Counted from the first letter of the stretch, positions 17,270 through 26,966 are shown. The stretch: 64,000 nt of DNA from Verrucomicrobiota bacterium (GCA_022710725.1 JAKLGK010000008.1:62001-126000), one strand, 5' to 3'. Notes: generated from the sequence alone by a model not told the origin. Numbers and translations: made by a program.

Positions 17270-18469
17270 ATGAAATCGGCGTTCCTCGACAAACTGATGG
17301 AACGGCTTGACCGGGTGGACCCCGGCAGCCTGCAGACGCACTTCCTGCGCCTCGCCCGGGAGAAAGGCCTGCTGGAGACCCTGTTCCGCGCCGTGCGCGA
17401 GGGCATCATCGTCCTCGACGGCCGCGGGCGCATCACCTACGCCAACCGCGCGGCGGAGCAGATGCTCGGCTTCCAGGCCGACGCCGCCGCGGGCCAGTCC
17501 ATCCGCCGCTTCCTGCGCGAGATGGACTGGGACCGGCTGCTCGAGCTCGATCCCGAGGAGTGGTCGCGGCTCGTCTCGCGCGAGATCGAGATCACCTATC
17601 CCGAGCGCCGGCTCCTGGACTTTTACGTCGTGCCCCTCACCGCCGTCGCCGAGAGCGAGCGCGGCGCCGTGGTCCTGCTGCGGGACGTCACCTCCGACCG
17701 CGACCACGAGGCCCGCGCGGTCGAATCGGAGCGGCTCAACGCCCTGACCCTGCTGGCCGCCGGCGTCGCGCACGAGATCGGCAACCCGCTGAACTCGCTG
17801 CACATCCACCTTCAGTTGATCGAGCGCGAGCTGGGCGGGCTGCCCCCGGAGAAGCGCAGGGAACTGGTGGACCTGGTCGAGGTCAGCCGCCGCGAGGTCG
17901 AGCGGCTCGACGGCATCCTCACCCAGTTCCTCCGCGCCCTGCGGCCCGCGCCGCCGAACCTCGCGCCCGGCTCCGTGGCCGACGTCCTGCGCGAGACGCT
18001 GAACTTCCTCCAGCACGAGATCCGCGACCGCGACGTGCTCGTCGAGGTCGAGGCCCCCGAGGCCCTGCCGGCGATCCCGATCGATGCGGACCAGATCAAG
18101 CAGGCGTTCTTCAACATCATCCGCAACGCCATCCAGGCCATGCCCGGCGGCGGCCTGCTGAAGATCACCCTGCGCGAGACCGACCGGTTCGTGGAGATCG
18201 CCTTCCGGGACCGCGGCCCGGGCATCCCGCCGGAGGACATCCACCGGATCTTCGAGCCCTACCAGACCACGCGGCCGGACGGCTCGGGCCTCGGCCTCGC
18301 CATCGTCCAGCGCATCGTGCGCGACCACGGCGGACAGATCGAGGTCCACAGCCGGCCCGGCGAAGGCACGACCTTCACCCTCCTGCTCCCACGCACCGGG
18401 CAGCGCCTGCGGCTGCTCCAGGCCTCGCCGGACCTCGAGCCGGCCGCACCCGATGGAGGCCCGCCGTGA
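17270..18469 (+). CDS. Cytoplasmic PAS-domain sensor histidine kinase (NtrB-like)
   Basis: 399 residues, no membrane helix. After a helical N-terminus, a PAS domain spans about 40-145 (GIIVLDGRGRITYANRAAEQMLGF). The H-box is GVAHEIGNPLNSL with phospho-acceptor His168. The ATPase domain has FFNIIRNAIQAM (N-box), FRDRGPGIPPEDIHRIF (G1), and GSGLGLAIVQRIV (G2). Start ATG at 17270 follows GGGAG with suitable spacing. It overlaps the sigma-54-type regulator by 4 bp (GTGA), so they form a cognate pair. Lack of a sensor membrane domain suggests an internal signal through PAS. Input unknown. Confidence 0.9.
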   Translation: MKSAFLDKLMERLDRVDPGSLQTHFLRLAREKGLLETLFRAVREGIIVLDGRGRITYANRAAEQMLGFQADAAAGQSIRRFLREMDWDRLLELDPEEWSRLVSREIEITYPERRLLDFYVVPLTAVAESERGAVVLLRDVTSDRDHEARAVESERLNALTLLAAGVAHEIGNPLNSLHIHLQLIERELGGLPPEKRRELVDLVEVSRREVERLDGILTQFLRALRPAPPNLAPGSVADVLRETLNFLQHEIRDRDVLVEVEAPEALPAIPIDADQIKQAFFNIIRNAIQAMPGGGLLKITLRETDRFVEIAFRDRGPGIPPEDIHRIFEPYQTTRPDGSGLGLAIVQRIVRDHGGQIEVHSRPGEGTTFTLLLPRTGQRLRLLQASPDLEPAAPDGGPP

Positions 18470-19836
18470 AAAAGCAGCCCGTGATCCTGATCGTGGACGA
18501 CGAGAAAAACACCCGCGACGGGCTCGCCCGCGCCCTCGGCCGGAACTACGCCGTCCGCCTGGCGGACAGCGCCGCGCGCGCCCTGCAGATCCTGGACGAG
18601 CAGCCCGCGGACGTGCTCTTGAGCGACATCCGCATGCCCGGCGAGGACGGCCTGGCCCTGATGCAGCGCGCCCTCGCCCGCACCCCGGCGCCCGTCTGCA
18701 TCCTGCTCACCGCCTACGGCAGCATCGAGACGGCGGTGGACGCGATGAAGCGCGGCGCCTACGACTTCCTCACCAAGCCCGTCAGCCTCGACCGGCTCGA
18801 ACTCCTCCTCCAGCGCGCCCTGCGCGAGCGCGACATGGAGAGCGAGAACCGGCGCCTGCGCGAGCAGCTCGACGCCCGGTTCGGGCTGGAGCAGCTCATC
18901 GGGCGGTCCGCCCCCATGCAGGAGGTCTTCGACTCCATCCGCCAGGTCGGCCCGTCGCGGGCGACGGTGCTGGTCACCGGCGAGAGCGGCACGGGCAAGG
19001 AACTGGTCGCCCGTGCGATCCACCAGTTGAGCCCGCGCGTCCACGGGCCGTTCATCCCGCTCCATTGCGCCGCGCTCGCGCCGACGCTCCTCGAGAGCGA
19101 ACTGTTCGGCCACGAGAAGGGCGCGTTCACGGGGGCCGTCGAACGGCGCCGCGGCCGGTTCGAGCTGGCGGACGGCGGGTCGCTGTTCCTCGACGAGGTC
19201 GGCGAGATCCCGGCGGCTATCCAGGTGAAGATCCTGCGCGTGCTCGAGGAGCGGAAGTTCGAGCGTGTCGGCGGCCAGGAGACCGTCGAGGTGGACGTTC
19301 GCCTGATCGCCGCCACCAACCGCGACCTGAAGAAGATGGTGGACGAGGGAACGTTCCGCGAAGACCTCTACTACCGGCTGAACGTCGTCACGATCCACCT
19401 CCCGCCGCTGCGGGAGCGGCCGGACGACATCCCGCTGCTGGTCCAGCATTTTCTCAAGGAGCTCTCCGCCGAGAACGGCAAGACGATCGCCGGGCTGACG
19501 CCCGAGGCCATGGCCGCGCTCGCCGCGCACACCTGGCCGGGCAACGTGCGCGAGCTGCGGAACGTCATCGAACGCATGGTCGTCATGGCGCGCGGCGACA
19601 CCCTGACCGTCCGGGACATTCCGGCCGCGCTCCGCGACGAGTCGCGCCCGCGCGGCGGCCTGCCCGCCGGGCCGGTTTCCCTCGACGAGGCGGAGAAGCA
19701 GCTGATCCTCCGCGCGCTGAAGGCCTGTGACGACAACCGCACCGCGGCCGCGCGGCAGCTCGGTATCAGCCGCCGCACCCTGCACCGGAAGCTCAAGGAG
19801 TACGGGCTGGCGGAAGACCCGCCATCGAGCCCTTGA
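18466..19836 (+). CDS. Sigma-54-dependent response regulator (NtrC/ZraR-like)
   Basis: 456 residues. Receiver domain with acidic pair Asp11/12, phosphorylation site Asp54 (LLSDIRMPG) and Lys104; AAA+ domain with Walker A GESGTGKE (172-179), the sigma-54 contact loop GAFTGA (219-224), GGSLFLDEVGE and RPDDIPLLV; C-terminal Fis-type HTH around 415-445 (NRTAAARQLGISRRTLHRKLKEYGL). It needs sigma-54, so target genes should have -24/-12 promoters; none was identified with certainty here. GTG start overlaps the kinase stop. The GH31 gene follows by about 70 bp and may or may not be a target. Confidence 0.95.
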   Translation: MKKQPVILIVDDEKNTRDGLARALGRNYAVRLADSAARALQILDEQPADVLLSDIRMPGEDGLALMQRALARTPAPVCILLTAYGSIETAVDAMKRGAYDFLTKPVSLDRLELLLQRALRERDMESENRRLREQLDARFGLEQLIGRSAPMQEVFDSIRQVGPSRATVLVTGESGTGKELVARAIHQLSPRVHGPFIPLHCAALAPTLLESELFGHEKGAFTGAVERRRGRFELADGGSLFLDEVGEIPAAIQVKILRVLEERKFERVGGQETVEVDVRLIAATNRDLKKMVDEGTFREDLYYRLNVVTIHLPPLRERPDDIPLLVQHFLKELSAENGKTIAGLTPEAMAALAAHTWPGNVRELRNVIERMVVMARGDTLTVRDIPAALRDESRPRGGLPAGPVSLDEAEKQLILRALKACDDNRTAAARQLGISRRTLHRKLKEYGLAEDPPSSP

Positions 19837-19906
19837 GCAACCCGCCGCTCCATCGGCGGAAATCAGGGCTTCCCTTTTTCACCGCCGGCTGTATGTTGGG
19901 CCGCTT

Positions 19907-22453
19907 GTGAATGCTTCGAATTCAACCGTTATTCTGGGCGCACTACGCATCCAAATGCTGGCCCCGACGCTGGTCCGTATTGAGGAGGCTGGCCCGCGCG
20001 GCTTTGAAGACCGGCCCACGTTCACAGTGGTGGAGCGCGACTGGCCGGGGGTTCCCGTCGAGCGTGAAATCCGGGATGATACGACCCTTCTGCGCGCGGG
20101 AGAGGTGCGCGTCGAGGTCCGCCGCCGGGAGCCGAAGCTGGAAGACGTGCGCATCATATCGAGGGACGGCACGCTGCTGTTCGACGGCGCCGCATCCGTG
20201 CCCGCGAAGGCCTTCCTGCCCGAGCCGTCCGCTTCCTTCGCGAGCTGGGCGCTGGCGGACCAGCCGCGGCTCGTGCCGCCGGCGTGGGGCGCGCTGCCGC
20301 CGCCGAACGACGCGGATCCCGCCAGCGGCTGGAACCTCGGCAACCCGGCGCGGGACGTCTACGTGTTCCTGCCCGGCGCGGGCGGCTACCGGCAACTTGT
20401 CCGCGACCTGCTCCGGCTGACCGGCCCGGTGCCCCTTCCGCCGCTGTGCGCGTTCGGGCTGATCGACAGCCGCTATTACCCGTATCGCCAGGACGAGGCT
20501 CTGGAGATCATCGACGAGTACCGGCGGCGCGGCATCCCGCTGGATATCTTCGTGCTGGACACAGACTGGCGCGTCGGGGCCTCGCACGGCTACGAGGTGA
20601 ACCGGGAGCTGTTTCCGGACCTGCCGGGCTTCATCCGCGCGGCGCACCAGCGCCACGTGCGCATCATGCTCAACGACCATCCCGAGCCGGCGGATCCTCG
20701 CGCCCTGTCGCCCGCGGAGATCGGCTACCGCGCGCGGGGGCTGACGAGCCTGCTGGAGCAGGGCGCGGATTTCTGGTGGTTCGACCGCAACTGGCACACG
20801 GTGCTCGGTTCACCGGCGGAAGGCCTCGGCAAGGAAACCTGGGGCATGCGGCTCTACCACGACATCGTGGCGGCCTACCGGCCGGACCGGCGGCCGATGA
20901 TCATGTCCAACGCCGACGGCATCGACAACGGGCACTTGAACAACCCGCCGCACCCGGCCGCGCACCGGTTCCCGATCTGGTGGACCGGCGACACGCGGGC
21001 GTCCTGGGCCGACCTGGAGCGGGCGGTCCGCAACGCGGTGCGCAGCGGGACGCTCTCGCTGCTGCCGTTTTTGAGCGACGACCTGGGCGGGCACCACGAC
21101 ACGCCGGACCCGGAACTGTACGTTCGTTTCGTTCAGTACGGGACCCTGTCGCCGGTGTGCCGCCTGCATTGCTCCTACAAACTGCACCGGTTCCCCTGGA
21201 TGTTCGGGGAGCCCGCGGGGACGATCGCGTCGGAGTACATCCGGCTTCGATACCGGCTGTTGCCGACGCTCTACGCGGCGGCCCGGCAGGCGTCTGCGGA
21301 GGGGACTCCGATGCTGCGCCGCGGCGACCTGGAGTGGCCCGGCCACGCGGAGGCGGCGTCCGACACGCAGTACCTGCTGGGCCCGGACCTGCTGGTCGCG
21401 CCGATCCTTCGCGCCGCGACGCCGCTTGCGCCGATTCCGACGGAGTTTTTGCGCGGGGCAGACGGAACGCCCGGCCTGCAGGCCGAGTATTTCGGCAACG
21501 ACCGCCTCGCGGGCGAGCCCGCGGCCCGGCTCGTGGAGCCCCTGCTGAATCACGGGTGGTTCGGCCGGCCACCGGCGCCCGGCATGGAAGGGCGGGGGTT
21601 TTCCGCGCGCTGGACGGGAACCCTCGGGCCCGTGCCGGAGGACGGGAAGTACCGGATCGGCGTCAGAACGGACGACGGCGTGAGGTTGTGGCTGGACGAC
21701 CGCCTGCTGCTCGACGAGTTCGAGCAGTCCGGCGAGGTGTACAAGTGGCGCGACGTGGACCTGAAGGCCGGCCAGCGCTGCGCGCTGCGGGTGGAGTATC
21801 GCAATCTCGGGACCTGGCACGCGATGTTCGAGCTGCTCTGGGGCCGGCCGAACGGCCCGGATTCGCCCCGTCCGGTCTGGGTGCCGCCGGGGATGTGGAT
21901 GGATCCTTGGACGGGCGCCCGCATCGAGGGTCCGGCCGAGCAGGCTATTCCGGCGGCCCTGCACCAGGTGCCCATGTTGATCAGGGGCGGCGGCATCCTG
22001 TTTTCCACTCCGCTCCGGCTCCACACGGGCACGGCGCTTTGGCCTGAAATCCGGGCGGACCTGGCCTGGTATCCCGGCGATTTTGACACCCGGCGGGAAT
22101 TGTACGAAGACGACGGTTTCTCGATCGCGTACCGGCAGGGTGCAGGCCGCGTAACGCCCCTGCGCTTTCGCCGGGCGCGCGGAACGGTGGAGATCGAGGT
22201 CGAACCCGCCGCGGGCGGATTGGCCGACGCCGGTGGGCGGCGGTGGCTCTTCCGCGTGCACGGATTGACGACCCGGCCGGCCGACGTGCATGTGCACGAC
22301 GCGACGCTGCTGGCCGTCGCCTGGGGGGCGGGAGCGGGGCTGCTGCCCTTCGAGGCTTCCGCGTCGTGGGCGCGGGCGGCTCGGCCGGTATTGGAAATCG
22401 ACGTGGAGCAGTCGCGCGCCGGCACGCCGGTCCGCGTGGAATTCCGCGCATAG
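19907..22453 (+). CDS. GH31-family glycoside hydrolase with inserted PA14 domain
   Basis: 848 residues. N-terminal beta domain carries FEDRPTFTVVERDWP as in GH31. The (beta/alpha)8 barrel has VLDTDWRVG, the likely nucleophile Asp293 in FWWFDRNW and acid/base Asp362 in WTGDTRASW. A PA14 domain (about 523-648, starting GLQAEYFGNDRL and ending near FELLWGRP) sits within the beta domain after the barrel; PA14 inserts bind or gate carbohydrate in some glycosidases. No signal peptide is seen, so it would act in the cytoplasm unless the start is wrong. GTG 19907 is chosen to keep the family N-terminus; ATG 19955 is the alternative. Substrate (alpha-glucoside or alpha-xyloside) is not determined. Confidence 0.82.
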   Translation: MNASNSTVILGALRIQMLAPTLVRIEEAGPRGFEDRPTFTVVERDWPGVPVEREIRDDTTLLRAGEVRVEVRRREPKLEDVRIISRDGTLLFDGAASVPAKAFLPEPSASFASWALADQPRLVPPAWGALPPPNDADPASGWNLGNPARDVYVFLPGAGGYRQLVRDLLRLTGPVPLPPLCAFGLIDSRYYPYRQDEALEIIDEYRRRGIPLDIFVLDTDWRVGASHGYEVNRELFPDLPGFIRAAHQRHVRIMLNDHPEPADPRALSPAEIGYRARGLTSLLEQGADFWWFDRNWHTVLGSPAEGLGKETWGMRLYHDIVAAYRPDRRPMIMSNADGIDNGHLNNPPHPAAHRFPIWWTGDTRASWADLERAVRNAVRSGTLSLLPFLSDDLGGHHDTPDPELYVRFVQYGTLSPVCRLHCSYKLHRFPWMFGEPAGTIASEYIRLRYRLLPTLYAAARQASAEGTPMLRRGDLEWPGHAEAASDTQYLLGPDLLVAPILRAATPLAPIPTEFLRGADGTPGLQAEYFGNDRLAGEPAARLVEPLLNHGWFGRPPAPGMEGRGFSARWTGTLGPVPEDGKYRIGVRTDDGVRLWLDDRLLLDEFEQSGEVYKWRDVDLKAGQRCALRVEYRNLGTWHAMFELLWGRPNGPDSPRPVWVPPGMWMDPWTGARIEGPAEQAIPAALHQVPMLIRGGGILFSTPLRLHTGTALWPEIRADLAWYPGDFDTRRELYEDDGFSIAYRQGAGRVTPLRFRRARGTVEIEVEPAAGGLADAGGRRWLFRVHGLTTRPADVHVHDATLLAVAWGAGAGLLPFEASASWARAARPVLEIDVEQSRAGTPVRVEFRA

Positions 22454-22536
22454 GGGGCGGCCATATTCGGAATTGCCCGGCCGCCGGAGACCCCGTAGCA
22501 TAAGCGGCGGATAGGCAGGGAGCGACAGGAGCAGCC

Positions 22537-24261
22537 ATGGCAGCGAAACCGTTTGAGTCGCGGATTCAGGATCTGATCTACAACGTCGACGTCGGCATCG
22601 GCCTGGCGCTGATGAAGGTCGGCTTGTACCTGCTCTTTGTCCTGATCACCATGCTCCTGTACACGGCGACGCAATTCCGCGGCCTCAAGGAGCCGGCCGC
22701 CATGGACGCCGCCCAGCTCGGCCGGAACCTGGCAACCCACCACCGCTTCATCACGCAGAACATCCGGCCGGCGAGCCTGTGGTACCTGTCGCGGAAGAAC
22801 CCGGCGGGGGGGCTGAAGATGGACCGCCACCCGGACATCGTCAACGCGCCGCTCTGGCCGGCGGTGCTGGGCGCGGCCTTCAAGGTGGCCGGGACCGCGT
22901 TCGCGACGGAGAAGCCTTCCGCCGTGTTCCCGCCGGAGCAGTGGGTGATCGTGCCGCTGGGGCACTTCTTCACCCTGATGACCGGCCTCGTGCTGTTCTT
23001 CTTCGGCCGGCGCCTGTTCGACCGACGGGTCGCCGTGCTGGGCGTGACGCTCTACTTCCTGAGCGACACGGTCTGGCGCAACAGCATCTCCGGGCTGGGG
23101 CTGTCCCTCCTGACGTTCCTGGTCGTGACGGCTTTCTACCTGGCCTACCTTGCGGCGGGCCAGCAGACCGAGGACGGGCGGCCGCGCGGCCAGGCCCTGC
23201 TGCTCCTGGCCGGCAGCGCCGCGCTGTGCATCCTTGCGTTTTACACCCGCTACGCCGCCGCCGTGTTCGCCCCGGCGCTGATGGTCTACATCGGGCTCTC
23301 CTTCCGGAAGAAGGGATGGACCTGGGCGGCGGTCTTCCTGCTGGTTTTCCTGCTCGGCATCGCCCCCTGGCTGGCGCGAAACGCCTTGGTCTGCGGCAAC
23401 CCCCTCGGCCTGGCCGGGCACTTGGCGCTGAACGGAACGGATTCCTTCACCGCCAACGGATTCGACCGAACGCTGAAGCCATCGCTGGAGTTCGAGAAAG
23501 TCTTCCGCGACCTGCAGACCAAGTGGATGGGCGGCCTGTCGCGGTTCTACCGGCAGGACCTCTGGAGGACCGGGGACGGGCTGCTGTTCGGCCTGTTCGT
23601 GGCGGCCCTCTTCTTCCGGTTCGTGAACACCGCGGCCCATCGGCTGCGCTGGTGCCTTGCGCTGGGCATCGGGCTGCTCTGGCCGGTCGCCGCCCTGTTC
23701 GGTGAGGAAACGTCGCGCCTGCTGACCGTCTGCTGGCCCGTCGTTCTGCTCTTCGGACTCGCGTTTTTCTTCGTGCTGCTGGACCGGCTCCAGCTCCAGG
23801 CGCGGTTGTTCGAGCTGGCCCTCATCGTGGCCCTCGTCGTGACCAGCGCGCTGCCGCTCGCCTTCGCGCTGCTGCCGCCCCGCGCGGGGCCGCCGTACCC
23901 GCCCTATTTCCCGCCGTACATCATGCACGTCACCCGCATGCTCACGCCCGACGAGATGATCTGCAGCGACATGTCCTGGGCGACGGCCTGGTACGGGGAC
24001 CGCACCTCCCTGCTGCTGCCCTCCGAGCTGGACTCCTTCTACGAGATCAACGACTACCACCGCCGGATCTACGGGCTGTACTTCACGACGATCACGCGCG
24101 ACAAGCCGTTCGTCAGCGGCCTGGTCACCGGGCCGGAGCGCACGTGGTACCCGATCCTGGAGGGGCGCATCCCGACTGACTTCCCGCTCAACCAGGGATT
24201 TCCGATCAACAACATGGACCAGCTCTTCCTGACCGACCGGGAGCGCTGGAGCCGCCGCTGA
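22537..24261 (+). CDS. GT39-like integral membrane glycosyltransferase
   Basis: 574 residues with about ten hydrophobic helices and a soluble C-terminal part (from about residue 460). The first extracytoplasmic loop is acidic/His-rich (DAAQLGRNLATHHRF and KMDRHPDIVNAPLWP), where GT-C enzymes of the PMT/ArnT type hold the catalytic acidic residue, and the order of helices matches that fold. Such enzymes use polyprenyl-phosphate sugars on the outer side of the membrane, which fits the polyprenyl-phosphate enzymes at 6.7-8.4 kb; acceptor unknown. GGGAGC-like ribosome site lies before ATG 22537. Its end is 8 bp from the convergent coiled-coil gene. Confidence 0.7.
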   Translation: MAAKPFESRIQDLIYNVDVGIGLALMKVGLYLLFVLITMLLYTATQFRGLKEPAAMDAAQLGRNLATHHRFITQNIRPASLWYLSRKNPAGGLKMDRHPDIVNAPLWPAVLGAAFKVAGTAFATEKPSAVFPPEQWVIVPLGHFFTLMTGLVLFFFGRRLFDRRVAVLGVTLYFLSDTVWRNSISGLGLSLLTFLVVTAFYLAYLAAGQQTEDGRPRGQALLLLAGSAALCILAFYTRYAAAVFAPALMVYIGLSFRKKGWTWAAVFLLVFLLGIAPWLARNALVCGNPLGLAGHLALNGTDSFTANGFDRTLKPSLEFEKVFRDLQTKWMGGLSRFYRQDLWRTGDGLLFGLFVAALFFRFVNTAAHRLRWCLALGIGLLWPVAALFGEETSRLLTVCWPVVLLFGLAFFFVLLDRLQLQARLFELALIVALVVTSALPLAFALLPPRAGPPYPPYFPPYIMHVTRMLTPDEMICSDMSWATAWYGDRTSLLLPSELDSFYEINDYHRRIYGLYFTTITRDKPFVSGLVTGPERTWYPILEGRIPTDFPLNQGFPINNMDQLFLTDRERWSRR

Positions 24262-24269
24262 TCCGCCGG

Positions 24270-25919
24270 TCAGGGCTTTCCGAGTGTCTTTTCCAGGTGG
24301 GGCTCGGGGGCGACCCCGAGTTCCAGCGCGCGTTTATAGTGATCCCGGACCTGGGCTCGGTCGCCGGAAGGATCGGCGGCCAGGACCAGCGCGAGGTTCA
24401 AGTGGGCATCCCCCAGGTCGGGGTTGAGGGCCACGGCCTGCTCCAGTTCCTGGCGCGCCTCCGCCAGCTTGCCCTGCCCGATCCGGGCCACGCCCAGCGC
24501 GTTATGCAGCGCCGGATTCTGCGGATCGGAGGGAAGGGCGGCCTCCAGCGTGGCGGCGGCCTCGGCGTACCGGCGCAGCGTGCAAAGGCCGATCCCGAGG
24601 AGCAGGCGCGATTCGGCATCCTGCGCGGGTCCGGCCTCCGCCGTCAGCACGTCCACGGCCTCGCCGGCGCGGTTGAGTTTCAGGAGGCAACGCCCGGCTC
24701 CCTTAACCATGTCCGGTCGGCCGGGCGACGATCGGTAGATCGTCAGCGCGGCCTCCAATTTCCCCGTCCTTTCCAGCTCCATCGCGCGCCGGATTTTTTC
24801 GGCTGCGCGATCCGGCGGAGACGGGGATATCCCCGCGGCGGGGGACGACGCGCTGTTTTGCAACTCCTGAATACGGGCTTCCGCCGCCTCGATCCGCTCG
24901 CGCAGGGAGGCCGAAGCCGCCTGTTCCTCCGCCAACTGGCTCCGTACGGCCTCCAGTTCCGCGGCTTGCTCCTTCCTCGCCTGCCTGTCCTTCTTCGCTT
25001 CTTCCTGTCGCTCCGCCGCCCGCTCGGTCAGCTGGGCCCGCTGTGTTTCGCTTTGATCGAGCGATGCGCGGAGGGCTTCGGTAGCCTGGCGGGCCTCCGC
25101 CAGTTGCGCCTCGGCTTGCTCCAGGAGTTTCCTCTGCTCCTGTTCCGCCTGGCGGGCTTCGACAAGAGGCGCGGCGGCAGCCTGCTCCGCTTCCAGTCGC
25201 GCGCGGGCCGTCTCTAGTTCCCGTGCCAGAGATTTCGCGGTCTCCTCCAGCGTCTCCCGGGCGGCCCGCAGGCTGTCTCGTTCGGTTTCGATTTTTTTCA
25301 GGTTCCGGGCGGCTCCGTCGAGGTCCTGCTTCAGCCGGGCGATTTCTCCGCGCGCCTCCTCCAACTGCTTTTTCTCGGCCTCGAGGGAAGCGCGGTCGGC
25401 GACCCGCTGCGCTTCCGCCGCCTGGAGTTCCGCGGTCAACCGCGCGATATCCTGCCCGGACATCGCCGCCGTCCGTGCGGCATTCGTTTCCGCGGCGGCC
25501 AGGCGTTCGCGAAGGCTCCGGTTCTCATCGGCGAAGTCCGCCGACGCGGGATCCCGGGAGGGCGCGGCTTCCGATGCGGGGCGCGGACCCGTCCGCTTGT
25601 TCGGCCCCAGCCGCCGGCGCAAGGCTTCGATCTGGTTGGCGCAATCGGCGAGGCGATACTGGACGATATCGGGCTGGCGATCCGGGTAGAGGTTATGAAG
25701 CCGCCGGTATTGGGCATGGGCGTCCTCGTACAGCGAGAGCGCCTGCTCCCAGGACTCCTCCTCGCGCGCGCGGTTCGCCCGACCGAGGGTGACGTAGGCC
25801 TCGGTCAGGTCCTGCAGGAAGGGGCTGTTCGGATCCTCCTCGGCCGGGGAGGGCAGGGCGAGAAGCGTAAGGACGGAGATGACCGCGCGCCCAACGACGA
25901 GTCTGATGCTGCCATGCAT
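24270..25919 (-). CDS. Exported coiled-coil protein with C-terminal TPRs
   Basis: 549 residues. Residues 1-26 form a signal peptide (VISVLTLLALPSPAEE). A helical pair of TPR-like repeats follows (AYVTLGRANRA, WEQALSLYEDAHAQYR). About residues 130-355 are a long, charged Ala/Glu/Arg-rich coiled coil. The last 165 residues are TPRs (MELERTGKLEAALTIYR, ALHNALGVARIGQGKLAEA, ALELGV). Periplasmic scaffold or envelope-organising protein is the likely role; similar exported coiled-coil TPR proteins are common in this phylum. No enzyme motif. Its start faces the thiF-like gene across a palindrome-bearing gap. Confidence 0.7.
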   Translation of the reverse strand: MHGSIRLVVGRAVISVLTLLALPSPAEEDPNSPFLQDLTEAYVTLGRANRAREEESWEQALSLYEDAHAQYRRLHNLYPDRQPDIVQYRLADCANQIEALRRRLGPNKRTGPRPASEAAPSRDPASADFADENRSLRERLAAAETNAARTAAMSGQDIARLTAELQAAEAQRVADRASLEAEKKQLEEARGEIARLKQDLDGAARNLKKIETERDSLRAARETLEETAKSLARELETARARLEAEQAAAAPLVEARQAEQEQRKLLEQAEAQLAEARQATEALRASLDQSETQRAQLTERAAERQEEAKKDRQARKEQAAELEAVRSQLAEEQAASASLRERIEAAEARIQELQNSASSPAAGISPSPPDRAAEKIRRAMELERTGKLEAALTIYRSSPGRPDMVKGAGRCLLKLNRAGEAVDVLTAEAGPAQDAESRLLLGIGLCTLRRYAEAAATLEAALPSDPQNPALHNALGVARIGQGKLAEARQELEQAVALNPDLGDAHLNLALVLAADPSGDRAQVRDHYKRALELGVAPEPHLEKTLGKP

Positions 25920-26050
25920 GGCTTATCCTCCGGCCGGTTCCGCGTTGTGAAGCATCCTAGTCCCGGCGGCGCGCGCGGACAAGCCCTTCATCGCGCCGGC
26001 GTTGCCTCGCGCAACGGCCAGGAACCCGGGCCGCGTCCCCTTCGGAAACC

Positions 26051-26080
26051 CCGCGCCACACTTTGCAAAGTGTGGCGCGG
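26051..26080. repeat. Palindrome CACACTTTGCAAAGTGTG, copy 3, extended to 30 bp
   Basis: Core at 26057-26074 is perfect; six further G/C pairs (CCGCGC...GCGCGG) extend it to a perfect 30-bp palindrome, the longest of the family in the window. Confidence 0.85.
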
Positions 26081-26133
26081 GTCAGAACAGAAAGGCGCGC
26101 GGTTATTGGTTAATCCGCTCCGCAGGCTCATTC

Positions 26134-26151
26134 CATACTTTGCAAAGTGTG
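26134..26151. repeat. Palindrome copy 4, one mismatch
   Basis: CATACTTTGCAAAGTGTG differs from the core in one base of the left arm. It lies 77 bp after copy 3 and 50 bp before the ThiF-like start. Confidence 0.75.
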
Positions 26152-26201
26152 GCGCGCTGAAAAAACTTGATGCGGGCCCTGACACATGGCATGAGGGCGT
26201 C

Positions 26202-26957
26202 ATGAGCCTCGCCCCCGGACAGCAACAGCGTTATGCCCGCCACCTGGCGCTTCCCCAGATCGGCGAGGCCGGGCAGCGAAAACTGCTGGCCGGCCGCGTG
26301 CTGGTCATCGGCCTGGGAGGCCTCGGCTCGCCCGCGGCCCTCTACCTGGCTGCCGCCGGCGTCGGCTGCCTCGGCCTAGCCGACCCCGACGTCGTCGAGT
26401 GGAGCAACCTGCAGCGCCAGATCCTCCACTTCACTCCGGATCTCGGCCGGCCCAAAACAGAGTCCGCCGCCGACAAGATCCGGGCGCTGAATCCGGATGT
26501 CCGGCTCCGGCTGCATGCCGGGCGCTTTGACCGCGCGCACGCGGCCGCGATGCTTCGGGAATACGATTTCGTGGTCGACGCCACGGACCATTTCGCGACC
26601 AAGTATTTCATCGCCGAGGCCTGCCATGCCGCCGGCCGGGCCTATGCGCACGCGGGCATCGCGGCCTTCGCGGGCGAGGTCATGACCGTGCTCCCCGGGC
26701 ACACTGCCTGCTATCGCTGCCTCTTCGACGGTCCGCCGCCCCCGGACCCGGCCTCGCCCCTCGGGCTGCTGGGCGCCGTGCCGGGCGTGATCGGCTGCAT
26801 CCAGGCAGCGGAGGCGGTGAAATACCTGCTGGGCGCCGGGGAATTGCTCGTGAACCGCCTGCTGGAGTTCGACGCCCTGGCCATGACCTTCCGGGAAATT
26901 CCCGTGAGCCGCAACCCGGCCTGCCCGCTGTGTGGCCGGCCGGACTCCCGGGATTGA
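26202..26957 (+). CDS. ThiF/MoeB/HesA-family E1-like adenylyltransferase
   Basis: 251 residues. Adenylates the C-terminal glycine of a small ubiquitin-like sulfur carrier (MoaD or ThiS). Seen: YARHLALPQIGEAGQ, nucleotide site VLVIGLGGLGSPAA (34-45), WSNLQRQILH with the conserved Arg and Gln, DATDHFATKY, and structural zinc pairs CYRC (170-173) and CPLC (241-244), with GVIGCIQAAEAVKY between them. No rhodanese domain is fused. Sulfur carrier and other partners are not adjacent, so moeB versus thiF cannot be decided. It starts in the palindrome-bearing divergent region and runs towards the CNNM genes. Confidence 0.88.
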   Translation: MSLAPGQQQRYARHLALPQIGEAGQRKLLAGRVLVIGLGGLGSPAALYLAAAGVGCLGLADPDVVEWSNLQRQILHFTPDLGRPKTESAADKIRALNPDVRLRLHAGRFDRAHAAAMLREYDFVVDATDHFATKYFIAEACHAAGRAYAHAGIAAFAGEVMTVLPGHTACYRCLFDGPPPPDPASPLGLLGAVPGVIGCIQAAEAVKYLLGAGELLVNRLLEFDALAMTFREIPVSRNPACPLCGRPDSRD

Positions 26958-26966
26958 GGCACGCCG

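Larger units (their letters stand above)
25920..26201. other. 282-bp divergent intergenic region with two palindromes
   Basis: Separates the coiled-coil/TPR gene (read left) from the ThiF-like gene (read right). No gene seen. It contains copies 3 and 4 of the CACACTTTGCAAAGTGTG palindrome, 77 bp apart, so any promoters of both genes lie around them. Confidence 0.6.

Noticed and set aside
16169..18349. A 726-codon minus-strand frame overlapping the histidine kinase, HNH gene and zinc-protein gene
   Set aside because: It conflicts with three genes having clear motifs and contains no recognisable domain.
19837..19906. A sigma-54 promoter between the response regulator and the GH31 gene
   Set aside because: No -24/-12 GG...GC pair with the right spacing was found by eye.
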